A stretch of 64,000 nucleotides of DNA from Halopiger aswanensis (lineage in GTDB: Archaea > Halobacteriota > Halobacteria > Halobacteriales > Natrialbaceae): assembly GCF_003610195.1 (NCBI RefSeq), contig NZ_RAPO01000002.1:372001-436000 (forward strand). Reading direction: 5' to 3'. The position numbers were made by a program, and so were the translations under genes. This document shows, piece after piece, positions 8,684-20,435 of this stretch (position 1 is its first letter; each line of letters begins with the position of its first letter). The notes under the pieces were generated by a model. It was not told where the DNA came from, did no database searches, and saw only the letters and a list, made by a program, of their open reading frames with translations.

Positions 8684-9058
8684 TTACTCGTCGAGGAGCA
8701 CGGCGTTGACCTGACCGGTCTGACCGGGACGGGAGGTCACGCGGGCGCGGCCCTCGGAGGTTTCGATGACGGCGCCTTTCGTGATGATGTTCCGTCGGAC
8801 GTAGTTGGGGTTGGCCTCGTTCTCGACGACGTCCTCGATTTCGGCGGAAACCGTCTCGCCGCCCTTGTTGACGCTGGCGACGTCGGTCGCGAGCGCACGG
8901 GTCTTCGTGCCGTTGCCGTGGACGTCGATGGTTCGGAAGCGGGGTTCGCCGACCTGCGTTTCGGTCGGCAGGCGCCCGAGTTCGTCCTTGCGGCGCTTGC
9001 GAACGTTCTTCAGTCGACCGCCGGTGCGCTTGCGCGTAGAGCGTCCCTGGTCTTGCAT
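8684..9058 (-). CDS. rps8e: Small ribosomal subunit protein eS8 (S8e)
   Basis: A 124-residue archaeal S8e with the basic N-terminus MQDQGRSTRKRTGGRLKNVR and the core RRNIITKGAVIETSEGRARVTSRPGQTGQ. It belongs to the archaeal/eukaryotic 30S set. The frame stays open upstream to 9166, but the ATG at 9058 matches the family start and the upstream part has unrelated composition. It stands alone rather than in a ribosomal operon. Confidence 0.96.
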   Translation of the reverse strand: MQDQGRSTRKRTGGRLKNVRKRRKDELGRLPTETQVGEPRFRTIDVHGNGTKTRALATDVASVNKGGETVSAEIEDVVENEANPNYVRRNIITKGAVIETSEGRARVTSRPGQTGQVNAVLLDE

Positions 9059-9162
9059 ACGCGGGAAAAGTCTCGGCGAATACTTGAATGCACGCTTTCC
9101 GCTCGAGCGGGGCGACTCGAGTAGCGGATGTCGAGAGACGACGTCGGAACTGAGGCCGACGC

Positions 9163-10596
9163 TCACTCGTCGGCGACTAAACAGTAGGCGTGGCCGGGCG
9201 TCTCGAGCACGGTCTCTTCGTCATCGTCGTAATAGTTCGAGAAGGCGCCCCGCTCGGCGTAGTAGATCCGGCCGTCGCGGGGAATCGCGCCGCCGGTGAC
9301 GTGCCCCCGGTTTTCGACGCGCCATCGGCGCTCGCCGGTTTCGCGGTCGAGTGCGTAGAGGTGGGTGTCGTAGGAGCCGACGAGGATCGTCTCGGCGGTA
9401 GCCGTAATTGAGCCGATGACGCGACCGTTGACGTCCGCCGACCACAGCTCCTCCCCGGTGTCGGTATCGAGCGCGTAGACGTGGTGGTCGTCGCTGCCGA
9501 CGTAGACGATCCCCTGCTCGGGATCGATCGCCGGGTTCGACATGATCACGCGGCCGGTCTCGAAGGACCACTCCTCGCTGCCGTCCTCGAGGTCGAGCCG
9601 GTAGAAGCGGCCGTCCCACGAGCCGGCGAAAGCCGCGCCGTCGTAGACCGGAATCGTCCCCTTGATCTGGGCGCCGAGGTGGAACCGACCGTCGGCCACC
9701 GGATCGCCGTCCGGGCCGTCCTCGCCGCCGGCCTGAAACGTCCAGGCGCGCTCGAGCGAGGGGAACTCCCAGGCGTAAACGACGCCGTCGTTCGAGCCCG
9801 ACACGAGGCGGCCGGCGTCGCAGTCGATCGCCGGTGAGGGGTGGGGCATCCCCCAGATATCGTCGTCGTGCCAGGTCGGCCGACCGGTTTCGGCGTCGAC
9901 CTCCCAGAGCGCGCCGCTGTTCGGGTTGCTGTACTCCGCCATGATGTACAGCGTCCCGTCGATGTAGGCGGGACTCGAGCCGATGGCGATCGAACCGTCG
10001 AAATCGCGGGGATTGGTCTGCCAGATCAGCTCCCCTGCGTCGATGTCGACGGCGTAGAGCGCGCCGTCGTAGCCGCCGATGTAGGCGGTGTCGCCGACGA
10101 TCGCCGGCGTGCCGTGGAAGCCGAGACTCGTTCCGGCGTCCGTCTCGAGCATCCACCGGCGCTCGCCGTCGGGAGTCACGGCGTGGATTCGGCCGGTATC
10201 GCTGGCGATCAGGATCGTCTCGCCGTCGGGAGTCGGCCGCGGCGTGGACTTGGCCGCGGTGTGGCCGATCCGGTTGACCGGGAACTCCCAGTTGACGCTG
10301 ACCGCGTCCGGCACCGTCTCTTCGGGGTAGTAACCGTACCGGCGCAAGCCGCGGCGAAACATCGAGATATCGTCGTCGACGGGACGGGGAACGGTCGGAT
10401 CGCCGTCGTCGGCCGTCGCTCCCGCGCAGTCGGGGGTCGACCGGCCGTAGGCCGCACTACACCCGGCGAATCCGGCGATGCTGCCGGCGCCGACGGTCGC
10501 GAGCAGTTGTCGTCGCGTCGGTCGGTCCCCGGTAGCGCCGCACTCGCTAGAGTCTTCGTCGGTTTCGACCCCGATCCCGTCGCCGTCTCCGTCCAT
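9163..10596 (-). CDS. Tat-exported PQQ-repeat beta-propeller lipoprotein
   Basis: 477 residues. A twin-arginine signal, PTRRQLLATVGAGSIAGFAGC, ends in a lipobox cysteine near residue 46. The rest is a run of PQQ-like blades with repeated signatures such as VTPDGERRWMLETDAG, YALDTDTGEELWSADVNGRV and YALDRETGERRWRVENRG. This is a BamB/quinoprotein-type propeller facing the cell exterior. Its partner or ligand cannot be told. No cofactor-binding dehydrogenase residues were recognised, so a scaffold role is as likely as an enzyme. The stop is about 100 bases from the S8e start. Confidence 0.85.
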   Translation of the reverse strand: MDGDGDGIGVETDEDSSECGATGDRPTRRQLLATVGAGSIAGFAGCSAAYGRSTPDCAGATADDGDPTVPRPVDDDISMFRRGLRRYGYYPEETVPDAVSVNWEFPVNRIGHTAAKSTPRPTPDGETILIASDTGRIHAVTPDGERRWMLETDAGTSLGFHGTPAIVGDTAYIGGYDGALYAVDIDAGELIWQTNPRDFDGSIAIGSSPAYIDGTLYIMAEYSNPNSGALWEVDAETGRPTWHDDDIWGMPHPSPAIDCDAGRLVSGSNDGVVYAWEFPSLERAWTFQAGGEDGPDGDPVADGRFHLGAQIKGTIPVYDGAAFAGSWDGRFYRLDLEDGSEEWSFETGRVIMSNPAIDPEQGIVYVGSDDHHVYALDTDTGEELWSADVNGRVIGSITATAETILVGSYDTHLYALDRETGERRWRVENRGHVTGGAIPRDGRIYYAERGAFSNYYDDDEETVLETPGHAYCLVADE

Positions 10597-10707
10597 CGTG
10601 TCGAGGCGACGAACCGTTCCCCTATAGTGGTTCGGATCCCGCGGCTCACTTCTCGAGTCGACCGAGCCGCCAGAAAACCGTCCGGTAGGTCGTTTGAAGT
10701 CGTTACG

Positions 10708-12963
<2,256 letters not shown>

Positions 12964-12986
12964 ATACCGTGACAGCGACGGCCACC

Positions 12987-12997
12987 ATTAAAAATAA
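12987..12997 (-). promoter_or_regulatory. TATA-like element of the malic enzyme gene
   Basis: An AT-only run, minus-strand ATTATTTTTAAT-like, in an otherwise GC-rich context. It begins 24 bases upstream of the ATG at 12963, consistent with a very short or absent leader. Confidence 0.5.
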
Positions 12998-13096
12998 TGT
13001 GGAGGAAGGGTTCGACAGATGTCGATACATTCGGGCGACCGACGGCCGATTCCCGGAGTCGACCGTTTTATACGCGCCGCGCCAGTGACGTGGGAT

Positions 13097-13633
13097 ATGG
13101 ACGTCGCGCTTGGTGGGACGTTCGACCCCGTTCACGACGGCCACCGCCGGCTGTTCGACCGGGCGTTCGAACTCGGAGACGTGACCGTCGGGCTGACGAG
13201 CGACGACCTCGCGCCGAAGACGCGACACGTCGAGCGACACGTCAGACCGTACGCGGAACGAGAGGCGGCGCTCGAAGACGAACTCGAGGCCTTCGCCGCG
13301 GAGTACGACCGCGAGTTCGAGATTCGTCCCCTCGAGAATCCGACCGGAATCGCGACCGAACCGCAGTTCGACTACCTCGTCGTCTCGCCGGAGACCCGCG
13401 ACGGCGGCGAACGGATCAACGAACTCCGTCGGGAACGGGGCCACGAGCCGCTCGAGGTCGTCGTCGTCCCCCACGTCGAAGCCGAGGACGGAGACGTCAT
13501 CTCGAGCACCCGGATCGTGAAGGGGGAGATCGACGAGCACGGAAACGTGCTCGAGGACGCAGACGACGAGAGTGACAGTGACGGCATTCGAGCGGGTGAT
13601 CCAGACGCCGAAGAAGGCACAGACAACACCTGA
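13097..13633 (+). CDS. coaD: Archaeal phosphopantetheine adenylyltransferase
   Basis: Transfers AMP to 4'-phosphopantetheine, giving dephospho-CoA in CoA biosynthesis. The nucleotidyltransferase motif GGTFDPVHDGH (HxGH, near residues 6-16) and the distal ISSTRIVKGE are both present. The archaeal form is about 160 residues; here 178 residues end in an acidic tail (from about 150) of no known function. The ATG at 13097 was chosen because the conserved protein begins MDVALGGTF; an in-frame ATG at 13019 would add an unrelated leader. Confidence 0.92.
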   Translation: MDVALGGTFDPVHDGHRRLFDRAFELGDVTVGLTSDDLAPKTRHVERHVRPYAEREAALEDELEAFAAEYDREFEIRPLENPTGIATEPQFDYLVVSPETRDGGERINELRRERGHEPLEVVVVPHVEAEDGDVISSTRIVKGEIDEHGNVLEDADDESDSDGIRAGDPDAEEGTDNT

Positions 13634-13689
13634 CCGCCGACGGCTTCCGAATCAGTTCCTTTTTACGCGACGGCGGGGAATTCCAGCAC

Positions 13690-13896
13690 ATGAGCTTCGA
13701 GGAAGACGATCGCGTCGTTCTGCACGACGAGCACAGCGAGTTCGACGGCGAGACCGGTACCGTCACCCAGACGATGGAATCGATGTTCGGCGACGTCACC
13801 TACACCGTCAGCTTCGAGGACGGACAGGAGACCGGCATCCCCGAGGACGCCCTCGAGGCGGCCGAGGAGGACGCCGACGACGAAGACGAGGAATAA
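13690..13896 (+). CDS. Small acidic SH3/KOW-like protein
   Basis: 68 residues, not assigned to a named family. Residues 5-50 look like a small beta-barrel: RVVLHDEHSEFDGETGTVTQ and VTYTVSFEDGQETGIPEDAL follow the pattern of SH3/KOW folds. The tail is almost all Asp/Glu. It is encoded between coaD and the RNA-binding protein gene on the same strand, with short gaps of 56 and 87 bases. A nucleic-acid or protein contact role is only a guess from the fold pattern. Confidence 0.75.
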   Translation: MSFEEDDRVVLHDEHSEFDGETGTVTQTMESMFGDVTYTVSFEDGQETGIPEDALEAAEEDADDEDEE

Positions 13897-13983
13897 CGAC
13901 CGCCGAGACGCGACCGGCTCCGACCGTCCGCCTCGCGTCGTCGGTAGCGGACCGCATTGACGCTCACAGTTCCCGAATCGTAG

Positions 13984-14445
13984 ATGCCACAGATACCGCT
14001 TCACTACGTCGACTTACGGACGTTCTGCTACGCCACTGAGGACGAAAAGCGCGTCGAGGAGGCGCTGCGAACCTTCCTTCCCGACCGCGAGGACGACGAC
14101 GAGCCGTTCCCGATCGAGCGCGCCGAGAGCGAGGGCCACTACGGCGACCGCATCCTCGTCCTCTCGGCCCGCGTGGAGAACGCCGACGACATCCGCCACG
14201 TCCTCTCGCGGCTCGCCGACCTCGAGTCGTTCGACGACCTAATGGACGAACTCGACGAGCGGGTGACCGAGAACACCGAACTCTTCCTGCGACTGGACAA
14301 GCAGGCCGCCTTCGCGGGCGACGTGCGACTCGGCGACGGCATCACCTTCCGCGGGAAGGTCGAGGCCTACCCCGCCAAGAAGGAGAAAGCCGTCGCGAAC
14401 GCCGAGGAGGTCCTCGAGCGACTGCGCGAACAGACCCACGACTAG
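13984..14445 (+). CDS. Predicted exosome-associated RNA-binding protein (COG1325 type)
   Basis: 153 residues. The start MPQIPLHYVDLRTFCYATED and the later RLDKQAAFAGDVRLGDGITFRGKVEAYP match the archaeal family described as a predicted exosome subunit with a ribosomal L5-like fold. Family members are thought to bind RNA, but a clear biochemical role has not been set. Typical acidic haloarchaeal composition, normal length, no truncation. Confidence 0.8.
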   Translation: MPQIPLHYVDLRTFCYATEDEKRVEEALRTFLPDREDDDEPFPIERAESEGHYGDRILVLSARVENADDIRHVLSRLADLESFDDLMDELDERVTENTELFLRLDKQAAFAGDVRLGDGITFRGKVEAYPAKKEKAVANAEEVLERLREQTHD

Positions 14446-14532
14446 ACCGGGTCGCCGTCGACTGTTTTCGGATACTGTCCGTCCGGTGCCGCTGCGAGCC
14501 ACACACCGCACCTTCCGGTGTCGAAGCTCTTT

Positions 14533-14546
14533 TGACTGGCCAGTCA
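14533..14546. promoter_or_regulatory. Perfect palindromic operator before the TetR gene
   Basis: TGACTGGCCAGTCA is a perfect 14-bp palindrome ending 9 bases before the TetR ATG at 14556. This is a typical site for a TetR dimer and would overlap the start of transcription. Auto-repression of the TetR-MATE pair is the simplest reading. Confidence 0.75.
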
Positions 14547-14555
14547 GTAAGTCAG

Positions 14556-15224
14556 ATGGACTCGAGCCGAATGAGCGAGGAGACGATCGACGGCATCATG
14601 GACGCGACGTACCGGGCGCTCTGCGAGCACGGGTACGCGGAGTTGACGATGCAGGATATCGCCGCGAAATCGACCAAGAGCAAGGGGACGCTTCACTACC
14701 ACTTCGACGGCAAGCAGGAGTTGCTCGAGGCTTTCCTCGAGCACCTGCTCGAGCGGTTCGAGGAGCGAACCGAAACGGTCCCCGGCGAGACGCCCGCCGA
14801 GCGACTCCACGCGTTCGTCGACGAACTGCTGTCGTCCGCGGACGACGACTCGGCGACGGCGTTCCGGACGGCGATGCTGGAGATCAAGGCCCAGTCGCCG
14901 TACGACGAGGCCTATCAGGAGCGACTCGCGGCGTTCGATCAGCGGCTCCGCGATCGGATCGCCGGCTTCGTCGCGGACGGCGTGGCAGCCGGCGAGTTTC
15001 GCGATGACGTCGACCCCGAAGCGACGGGCGAGTTTCTCGTCACCGTTTTCCACGGCGCCCAGACGCGGGCGGCGGCGGTCGATCGGTCGCCGGAGCGGAC
15101 GAAGGAGTACGTGCACGCGTACATCGACGAAGCGCTCTGTGCAGACGACGGCGGTAGCGGTGGCGCCAACGGCGACGATACGGACGACTCAGCCGCGATC
15201 GGCGAACCGGAGGGATCACGATGA
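14556..15224 (+). CDS. TetR/AcrR-family transcriptional repressor
   Basis: 222 residues. The N-terminal helix-turn-helix reads IDGIMDATYRALCEHGYAELTMQDIAAKSTKSKGTLHYHF, where the last part is the recognition helix and anchor typical of TetR. The C-terminal ligand domain is followed by an acidic tail rich in Gly/Asp/Ser. The ATG at 14556 lies just after a perfect palindrome. The stop overlaps the start of the MATE transporter gene (ATGA), so the regulator probably controls the transporter in cis. The inducer is unknown. Confidence 0.92.
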   Translation: MDSSRMSEETIDGIMDATYRALCEHGYAELTMQDIAAKSTKSKGTLHYHFDGKQELLEAFLEHLLERFEERTETVPGETPAERLHAFVDELLSSADDDSATAFRTAMLEIKAQSPYDEAYQERLAAFDQRLRDRIAGFVADGVAAGEFRDDVDPEATGEFLVTVFHGAQTRAAAVDRSPERTKEYVHAYIDEALCADDGGSGGANGDDTDDSAAIGEPEGSR

Positions 15225-16729
15225 GTCTCCTCGGGCGCCTGCTCGCATGGGTCCGGGCGCAGGTCGAACGCGTTTCCGGGCTGTTCAAGGGACCCGACGA
15301 GGTCGATCTGACCTCCGGCGGAATCGCCAAGCCACTCTTCTTCCTCTCGCTGCCGATCGTCGTCACGAACCTGCTACAGACCGCCTACAACCTCATCGAC
15401 ACCTTCTGGCTCGGCCAGTACAGCACGACCGCGCTGGCGGCGATCAGCTTCGCGTTTCCGATGGTCTTCCTGCTCATCTCGGTCGGGATGGGGCTGTCGG
15501 TCGCCGGGAGCGTCCTCGTCGCCCAGCACATCGGCGCCGGCGAAGAGGCAGAGGCGGAGTACGCCGCGTCCCAGACCGTCGTGCTGTCGATCGTCGGCGC
15601 GACGCTCATCGGGCTCGTCGGCTACGGGCTCGTCGACGACCTGCTCGCACTGCTCGGCGCGTCCGAGGCCGTCCTACCGCCCGCGACCGCGTACATGCAG
15701 GTCATCTCGCTCGGGATGGCCTTCATGTTCGGCTTCTTCGTCTTCATCGCGCTCATGCGCGGGTACGGGGACACCGTCACGCCGATGCTCGTGATGTTCG
15801 GCTCGGTGGTGCTCAACGTCGTCCTCGACCCGTTCCTGATCTTCGGCTGGGGGGTGTTCCCCGAACTCGGCATTCAAGGTGCGGCCGTCGCGACCGTCTT
15901 CTCGAGGGCGCTCGCGCTCGTCGTGGGGCTGGCGATCATGTTCCGCGGCCGGCGGGGGGTTCAGATCCGGCTCGAGCAGATGTGGCCGGATCTCTCGTTC
16001 GCGAAAAAGCTCGTCGGAATCGGCTTCCCGGCGTCGATCGAGGGAATGGGCCGCGCACTGTCGATCAATCTGCTGCTGGTGATCGTCGCGCTCTTCCCGG
16101 ATACGGTCGTCGCTGCCTACGGCGTCGGGACGCGCGTGTTCTCGGTCATCTTCCTCCCGGCCGTCGCGGTCGCCCGCGGCGTCGAGACCATGACCGGGCA
16201 GAACATCGGCGCGGGCGAACCGGACCGCGCGAAGGCGGCAGCCGATTTCGCCGCCCGAACGATGTTCCTCATCCTCGGCGCGCTCGGCGTCGTCGCGTGG
16301 GTCGCCGCGGATCCGATCATCGCCGCGTTCACCGACAACGCCGAGGTCGTCGACATCGGCGTCACCTTCCTCCGATACGTCGCGCCGACGTTCGGGTTCA
16401 TCGGGATCATGCGCTCCTATAACGGGAGCTTCCGCGGCGCCGGCAAGACCCTCACCGCGGCGGGAATCGTCATCGTCATCTACGCGCTGATCCGGCTCCC
16501 CGTCGCTGCCGGCCTCGCGCAGACGGGGCTCGGATCCCGCGGCATCTGGATCGCCTTCGCCGTCTCGAACGTCCTCGGCGCCGGACTCGCCTACGCCTGG
16601 TACCGCCGCGGCACCTGGCGCGACGCCGACGTCAGAGGCTCCGCACCCGGCCCGGGGCCGGGCCTGCAGGTCGGCGACGACCGCGACCTCGAGGCCGACG
16701 CGGACGCGGAGGTCGGTGCCGATGACTAA
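15221..16729 (+). CDS. MATE-family multidrug/Na+ antiporter
   Basis: 502 residues with about 12 transmembrane helices in two MatE halves. The first half opens at GIAKPLFFLSLPIVVTNLLQ with YNLIDTFWLGQY, and the second at KKLVGIGFPASIEGMGRALS. MATE transporters export cationic drugs or metabolites against H+ or Na+. The start overlaps the TetR stop by four bases. The last 40 or so residues are a hydrophilic acidic tail. The substrate is not evident. Confidence 0.93.
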   Translation: MSLLGRLLAWVRAQVERVSGLFKGPDEVDLTSGGIAKPLFFLSLPIVVTNLLQTAYNLIDTFWLGQYSTTALAAISFAFPMVFLLISVGMGLSVAGSVLVAQHIGAGEEAEAEYAASQTVVLSIVGATLIGLVGYGLVDDLLALLGASEAVLPPATAYMQVISLGMAFMFGFFVFIALMRGYGDTVTPMLVMFGSVVLNVVLDPFLIFGWGVFPELGIQGAAVATVFSRALALVVGLAIMFRGRRGVQIRLEQMWPDLSFAKKLVGIGFPASIEGMGRALSINLLLVIVALFPDTVVAAYGVGTRVFSVIFLPAVAVARGVETMTGQNIGAGEPDRAKAAADFAARTMFLILGALGVVAWVAADPIIAAFTDNAEVVDIGVTFLRYVAPTFGFIGIMRSYNGSFRGAGKTLTAAGIVIVIYALIRLPVAAGLAQTGLGSRGIWIAFAVSNVLGAGLAYAWYRRGTWRDADVRGSAPGPGPGLQVGDDRDLEADADAEVGADD

Positions 16730-16910
16730 CTCGAAGGGGAACGCGGCGACGACTGCCAGCCCCGCACCACTAAAGTATCTCTGCCGCGACAGCACCGAGC
16801 ACCGGACCATAATGGAGAGCGACAGCTCGAAGCAAAGGCGTCGGGGGATCGAGACGGACGACCAGCGGCGCCGTTCCGCTCTGCGGGTTCGCGACGCGAG
16901 GTGGTAACCG

Positions 16911-18149
16911 ATGGTCGAAGCCGTCTCGATCGACATCCTGAGCCTCCTGCTGGTGCTCACCGTCGCGTGGATCTTCGGCGCGGTCGCCGAGCGGCTCGGT
17001 TACCCGACGATGATGGGCGAACTGTTCGCCGGCATCGTCTTCGGCCCGCCGCTGCTGGGACTGCTCCACGGCTCGGCGCTGTTGAGTAATCTCGCGGATC
17101 TGGGCGTGTTCCTCCTGATGGTCTTCGTCGGGATGGAGGTCGACCTGCGCGAGCTGTTCCGGCTCGGCCCCCAGTCGCTGCTGATCGCCTTCGGCGCGTT
17201 CGTCATCCCGTTCGGGCTGGGCTACGTCGCGGGCGTCTGGCTCGGCGTCTCTACGGGCGCAGCGCTGTTTTTGGGCCTCGCGATGGCCGCCACCTCGCTG
17301 GCCACGAAGTCGCGCATCCTCGCCGACCTCGATTTGCTCGACACGCGGATCGCGAACGTGCTCCTCGGCGGCGCGCTGGCTTCCGACGTGGGCGTCCTTG
17401 TCGCCTTCGCGGGCGTCGACAGCTACGTGACGGCGGGGGAACTCGACCCGACCGAGATCGCACTGATCCTCGGACAAACGCTCGCTTTCTTCGTGATCAC
17501 TCTCGTCATCGGCTACCGGTTCCTGCCGGTCGCGTGGCACTTCATCGAGCGCCAGCGCGAACGGTACGGGTTCGTCGACCGGACGACCGCGTTCACCTTC
17601 GCCCTGCTGGTCTCGCTGCTGTTCGCGCAACTCGCCACGCTCGCGGACCTGCACATGATCATCGGCGGCTTCATGGCGGGGATGTTCCTCCGACAGGCCG
17701 ACGTCGAGCCCGATCTCTACGAGCACATGCACACCGTCATGTACGACCTCGCGATGGGGTTGTTCGCGCCGATCTTCTTCGTGACGGTCGGGTTCGAGAT
17801 CGGCTTCGGCGTCTTCGTCGACTCGTTCGGCATCCTCGCACTGCTCGTCGCCATCGCCTTCCTCGGGAAGATCGTCGGCTCGTGGCTGTTCGCGCTCCCG
17901 ACGTCGCTGACCTCCCGCGAGGGATTGGTCGTCGGCTTCGGGATGAACGGCCGCGGCACCGTCGAGATCATCATCGCGACCGTCGCGCTCGAGGCCGGCG
18001 TCATCGATCAGTCGATGTTCTCGATCCTCGTGTTCATCGCCATCTTCACGACCGCGCTCGTCCCCGTCACCGTCACCTGGGGCGTTCGCCTGCTCGAGCG
18101 GGCTGACGAACTCGTCTACGTCGACGCATCGGCGACGGCCCACGACTGA
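16911..18149 (+). CDS. Kef/CPA2-type cation:proton antiporter
   Basis: 412 residues, essentially all membrane domain with 11-13 helices. The start IFGAVAERLGYPTMMGELFAGIVFGP and the later GFGMNGRGTVEIIIA are typical of the Na_H_Exchanger family of KefB/NapA type. There is no C-terminal RCK/TrkA domain, unlike many Kef proteins. It likely exchanges Na+ or K+ for H+, useful in a salt-in organism. The 181-bp gap after the MATE gene holds no supported gene. Confidence 0.9.
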   Translation: MVEAVSIDILSLLLVLTVAWIFGAVAERLGYPTMMGELFAGIVFGPPLLGLLHGSALLSNLADLGVFLLMVFVGMEVDLRELFRLGPQSLLIAFGAFVIPFGLGYVAGVWLGVSTGAALFLGLAMAATSLATKSRILADLDLLDTRIANVLLGGALASDVGVLVAFAGVDSYVTAGELDPTEIALILGQTLAFFVITLVIGYRFLPVAWHFIERQRERYGFVDRTTAFTFALLVSLLFAQLATLADLHMIIGGFMAGMFLRQADVEPDLYEHMHTVMYDLAMGLFAPIFFVTVGFEIGFGVFVDSFGILALLVAIAFLGKIVGSWLFALPTSLTSREGLVVGFGMNGRGTVEIIIATVALEAGVIDQSMFSILVFIAIFTTALVPVTVTWGVRLLERADELVYVDASATAHD

Positions 18150-18234
18150 GACGGGTCGTCCCCGTCCCTCCTCGTTCGCCGACCAAAACTATGCACTGCC
18201 AAGTCTTATTCGGCCAGCGAACGTACCGTGCGTA

Positions 18235-19425
18235 ATGGTATCACTTGTATCCGCGCTCGCGCTCGGGGCCGGGGGTGGCCCCCTCCAGTTGCAGCAGCAA
18301 CTCGAGGACCCACTGTTGGTCATCGGGGCGCTCGTGCTCGTCCTCGCGGTCGCGACCGTCTGGTCGATGATCGAGATCGTCGACGCCTACGACCGGGGCG
18401 CACTGACCGTCTTCGGGGAGTACCGCAAGCTGCTCGAGCCCGGACTGAACGTCGTCCCGCCGTTCGTCTCGCGGGTCTACACGTTCGACATGCGAACGCA
18501 GACGATCGACGTGCCGAGCCAAGAGGCGATCACCCGCGACAACTCGCCCGTCACGGCCGACGCCGTCGTCTACATCCGCGTGATGGATGCCACGCGCGCG
18601 TTCCTCGAGGTCGACGACTATCAGCGGGCCGTCTCGAACCTCGCCCAGACCACGCTGCGCGCTGTGATCGGCGACATGGAACTCGACGACACGCTGAGCC
18701 GCCGCGAGATGATCAACGAGCGGATTCGCCAGGAACTGGACGAACCCACCGACGAGTGGGGCATCCGCGTCGAAAGCGTCGAGGTCCGCGAGGTTACGCC
18801 CTCCCGGGGCGTCAAGGGCGCGATGGAGGAACAGACCTCCGCCGAACGGCGCCGCCGTGCGATGATCCTCGAGGCCCAGGGTGAACGCCGCAGCGCCGTC
18901 GAGCAGGCCGAGGGTGACAAGCAGTCGAACATCATCCGCGCCCAGGGTGAGAAGCAGAGCCAGATCCTCGAGGCCCAGGGTGACGCGATCTCGACCGTCT
19001 TGCGCGCCCGCTCCGCCGAATCGATGGGCGAACGCGCGATCATCGACAAGGGCATGGAAACCCTCGAGGGAATCGGCCAGAGCGAGTCGACGACGTTCGT
19101 CATGCCCCAGGAACTCACCTCGCTGGTCGGCCGCTACGGCAAGCACCTCTCCGGCAGCGACGTCGAAACCGACGGCACCGACCTCGAGAGCCTCGAGTTC
19201 GACGAGGAGACCCGCGAACTGATCGGCCTTGACGACATCGCCGACATCATCGGCGACATCGAGGACGCCGAACTGGACGTCGAGGCGATGGAGGAGGAAG
19301 CCCAGGCGATCCAGGAGGGCGAGGACATGGCACCCGAGTCCACGGGTGAGGTCATCGACATTTCGGAGACGCGCCAGCGGGACGAAGCGGATACCGACAC
19401 CGACGGCGGGACGGAACAGGACTAG
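18235..19425 (+). CDS. SPFH/stomatin-like membrane protein
   Basis: 396 residues. A single N-terminal TM segment (about 28-48) is followed by the SPFH/band-7 domain (GEYRKLLEPGLNVVPPF, DVPSQEAITRDNSPVTADAVVYI). A long coiled-coil tail carries repeated units such as ILEAQGERRSAVEQAEGDKQ, IIRAQGEKQSQ and ILEAQGDAIS, then an acidic C-terminus. Such proteins oligomerise at membranes and often partner with NfeD or proteases, but no NfeD gene is next to it. Its stop is 26 bases from the end of the convergent exchanger gene. Confidence 0.93.
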   Translation: MVSLVSALALGAGGGPLQLQQQLEDPLLVIGALVLVLAVATVWSMIEIVDAYDRGALTVFGEYRKLLEPGLNVVPPFVSRVYTFDMRTQTIDVPSQEAITRDNSPVTADAVVYIRVMDATRAFLEVDDYQRAVSNLAQTTLRAVIGDMELDDTLSRREMINERIRQELDEPTDEWGIRVESVEVREVTPSRGVKGAMEEQTSAERRRRAMILEAQGERRSAVEQAEGDKQSNIIRAQGEKQSQILEAQGDAISTVLRARSAESMGERAIIDKGMETLEGIGQSESTTFVMPQELTSLVGRYGKHLSGSDVETDGTDLESLEFDEETRELIGLDDIADIIGDIEDAELDVEAMEEEAQAIQEGEDMAPESTGEVIDISETRQRDEADTDTDGGTEQD

Positions 19426-19451
19426 CGACCGACGCCGGGTCGCACGAAACG

Positions 19452-20435
19452 CTAGCCGCTCACGCCGAGGAGCCCCAGTATCCACCGCGCGATTTCGGAG
19501 GCCGCGAACAGGGCGCCCTCCAGACGAGAGAGCACCCGATCCGTCCGGAGCGCGGCGACCACCAGCAGCGCAACGCCGGCCAGCCACGCGAGCGTCTCGA
19601 GCGACGCGGCGCTGGTCGCGAGCGGCCGGACGACCGCCGCGACGCCGAGGATACCCGTGAGGTTGTAGATGTTACTGCCGATGACGTTCCCGACCGAGAC
19701 GCCGAAACTCCCCCGCTGGATCGCCACCAGCGAGACGGCGAACTCCGGCGTCGAGGTTCCCGCCGCGACGATCGTTCCGCCGATGATCCACTCGGAGATG
19801 CCGGCGTTGCGGGCTAACTCCGAGGAAGCCACCACCATGTAGTCGCCGCTCACCAGTACCAGCGCCAAGCCGCCCACGAGGAAGGCGGCGTCTCGCCCGC
19901 GAAAGGAGCCCCGTACGGTCACCGTCGGAACCGCTTCGCCGTCTCCCAGCGATTGGTCGGCGGTTTCTTCGGCCGTCTGGGTAGCGCGGAGCAAATAGAC
20001 CGTGTAGGCGGCGAACGAGCCGGCCAGGAGGAGCCCCTCGAGCCTCGTTACCCGGAGATCGAACAGGACGAGTCCGCCGAGGAGGGTGCTCGCCAACAGC
20101 GCGGCCCCGTCTCGACGAACGACCGAGTCCGCGACCGGGATCGCGGTCACCAGCGCGACGACACCCAGAATGAACGCCAGATTGTAGATGTTCGAGCCGA
20201 GGACGTTCGCGACCGCGATGTCGCCCAGCCCTTTGAACGCGGCGTCGATCGACACCGAGAGTTCCGGCGTCGACGTCCCCATCGCGACGACCGTCAGCCC
20301 GATGGTGAGGTCCGAGAGCCCGAACCGACGGGCGAGTCGAACGACGGCGTCGACCAGAAGCCGCGCGCCGACCCACAGACCCAGCACCGAGACGAGTATG
20401 ACGCCGATCTGGAGCACCGGACCGCCTTGAACCAT
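19452..20435 (-). CDS. Calcium/sodium antiporter (CaCA superfamily, YrbG type)
   Basis: 327 residues with about ten helices. Both alpha-repeats are clear: GTSTPELSVSIDAA with NVLGSNIYNLAF in the first half, and GTSTPEFAVSLVAI with NVIGSNIYNLTG in the second. The GTSTPE and GSN motifs form the ion-binding centre. It exchanges Ca2+ (or Na+/H+) across the membrane. The ATG at 20435 (MVQGGPVLQIG) is preferred to a GTG or ATG upstream because the first helix starts there. Divergent from the YcaO gene. Confidence 0.93.
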   Translation of the reverse strand: MVQGGPVLQIGVILVSVLGLWVGARLLVDAVVRLARRFGLSDLTIGLTVVAMGTSTPELSVSIDAAFKGLGDIAVANVLGSNIYNLAFILGVVALVTAIPVADSVVRRDGAALLASTLLGGLVLFDLRVTRLEGLLLAGSFAAYTVYLLRATQTAEETADQSLGDGEAVPTVTVRGSFRGRDAAFLVGGLALVLVSGDYMVVASSELARNAGISEWIIGGTIVAAGTSTPEFAVSLVAIQRGSFGVSVGNVIGSNIYNLTGILGVAAVVRPLATSAASLETLAWLAGVALLVVAALRTDRVLSRLEGALFAASEIARWILGLLGVSG

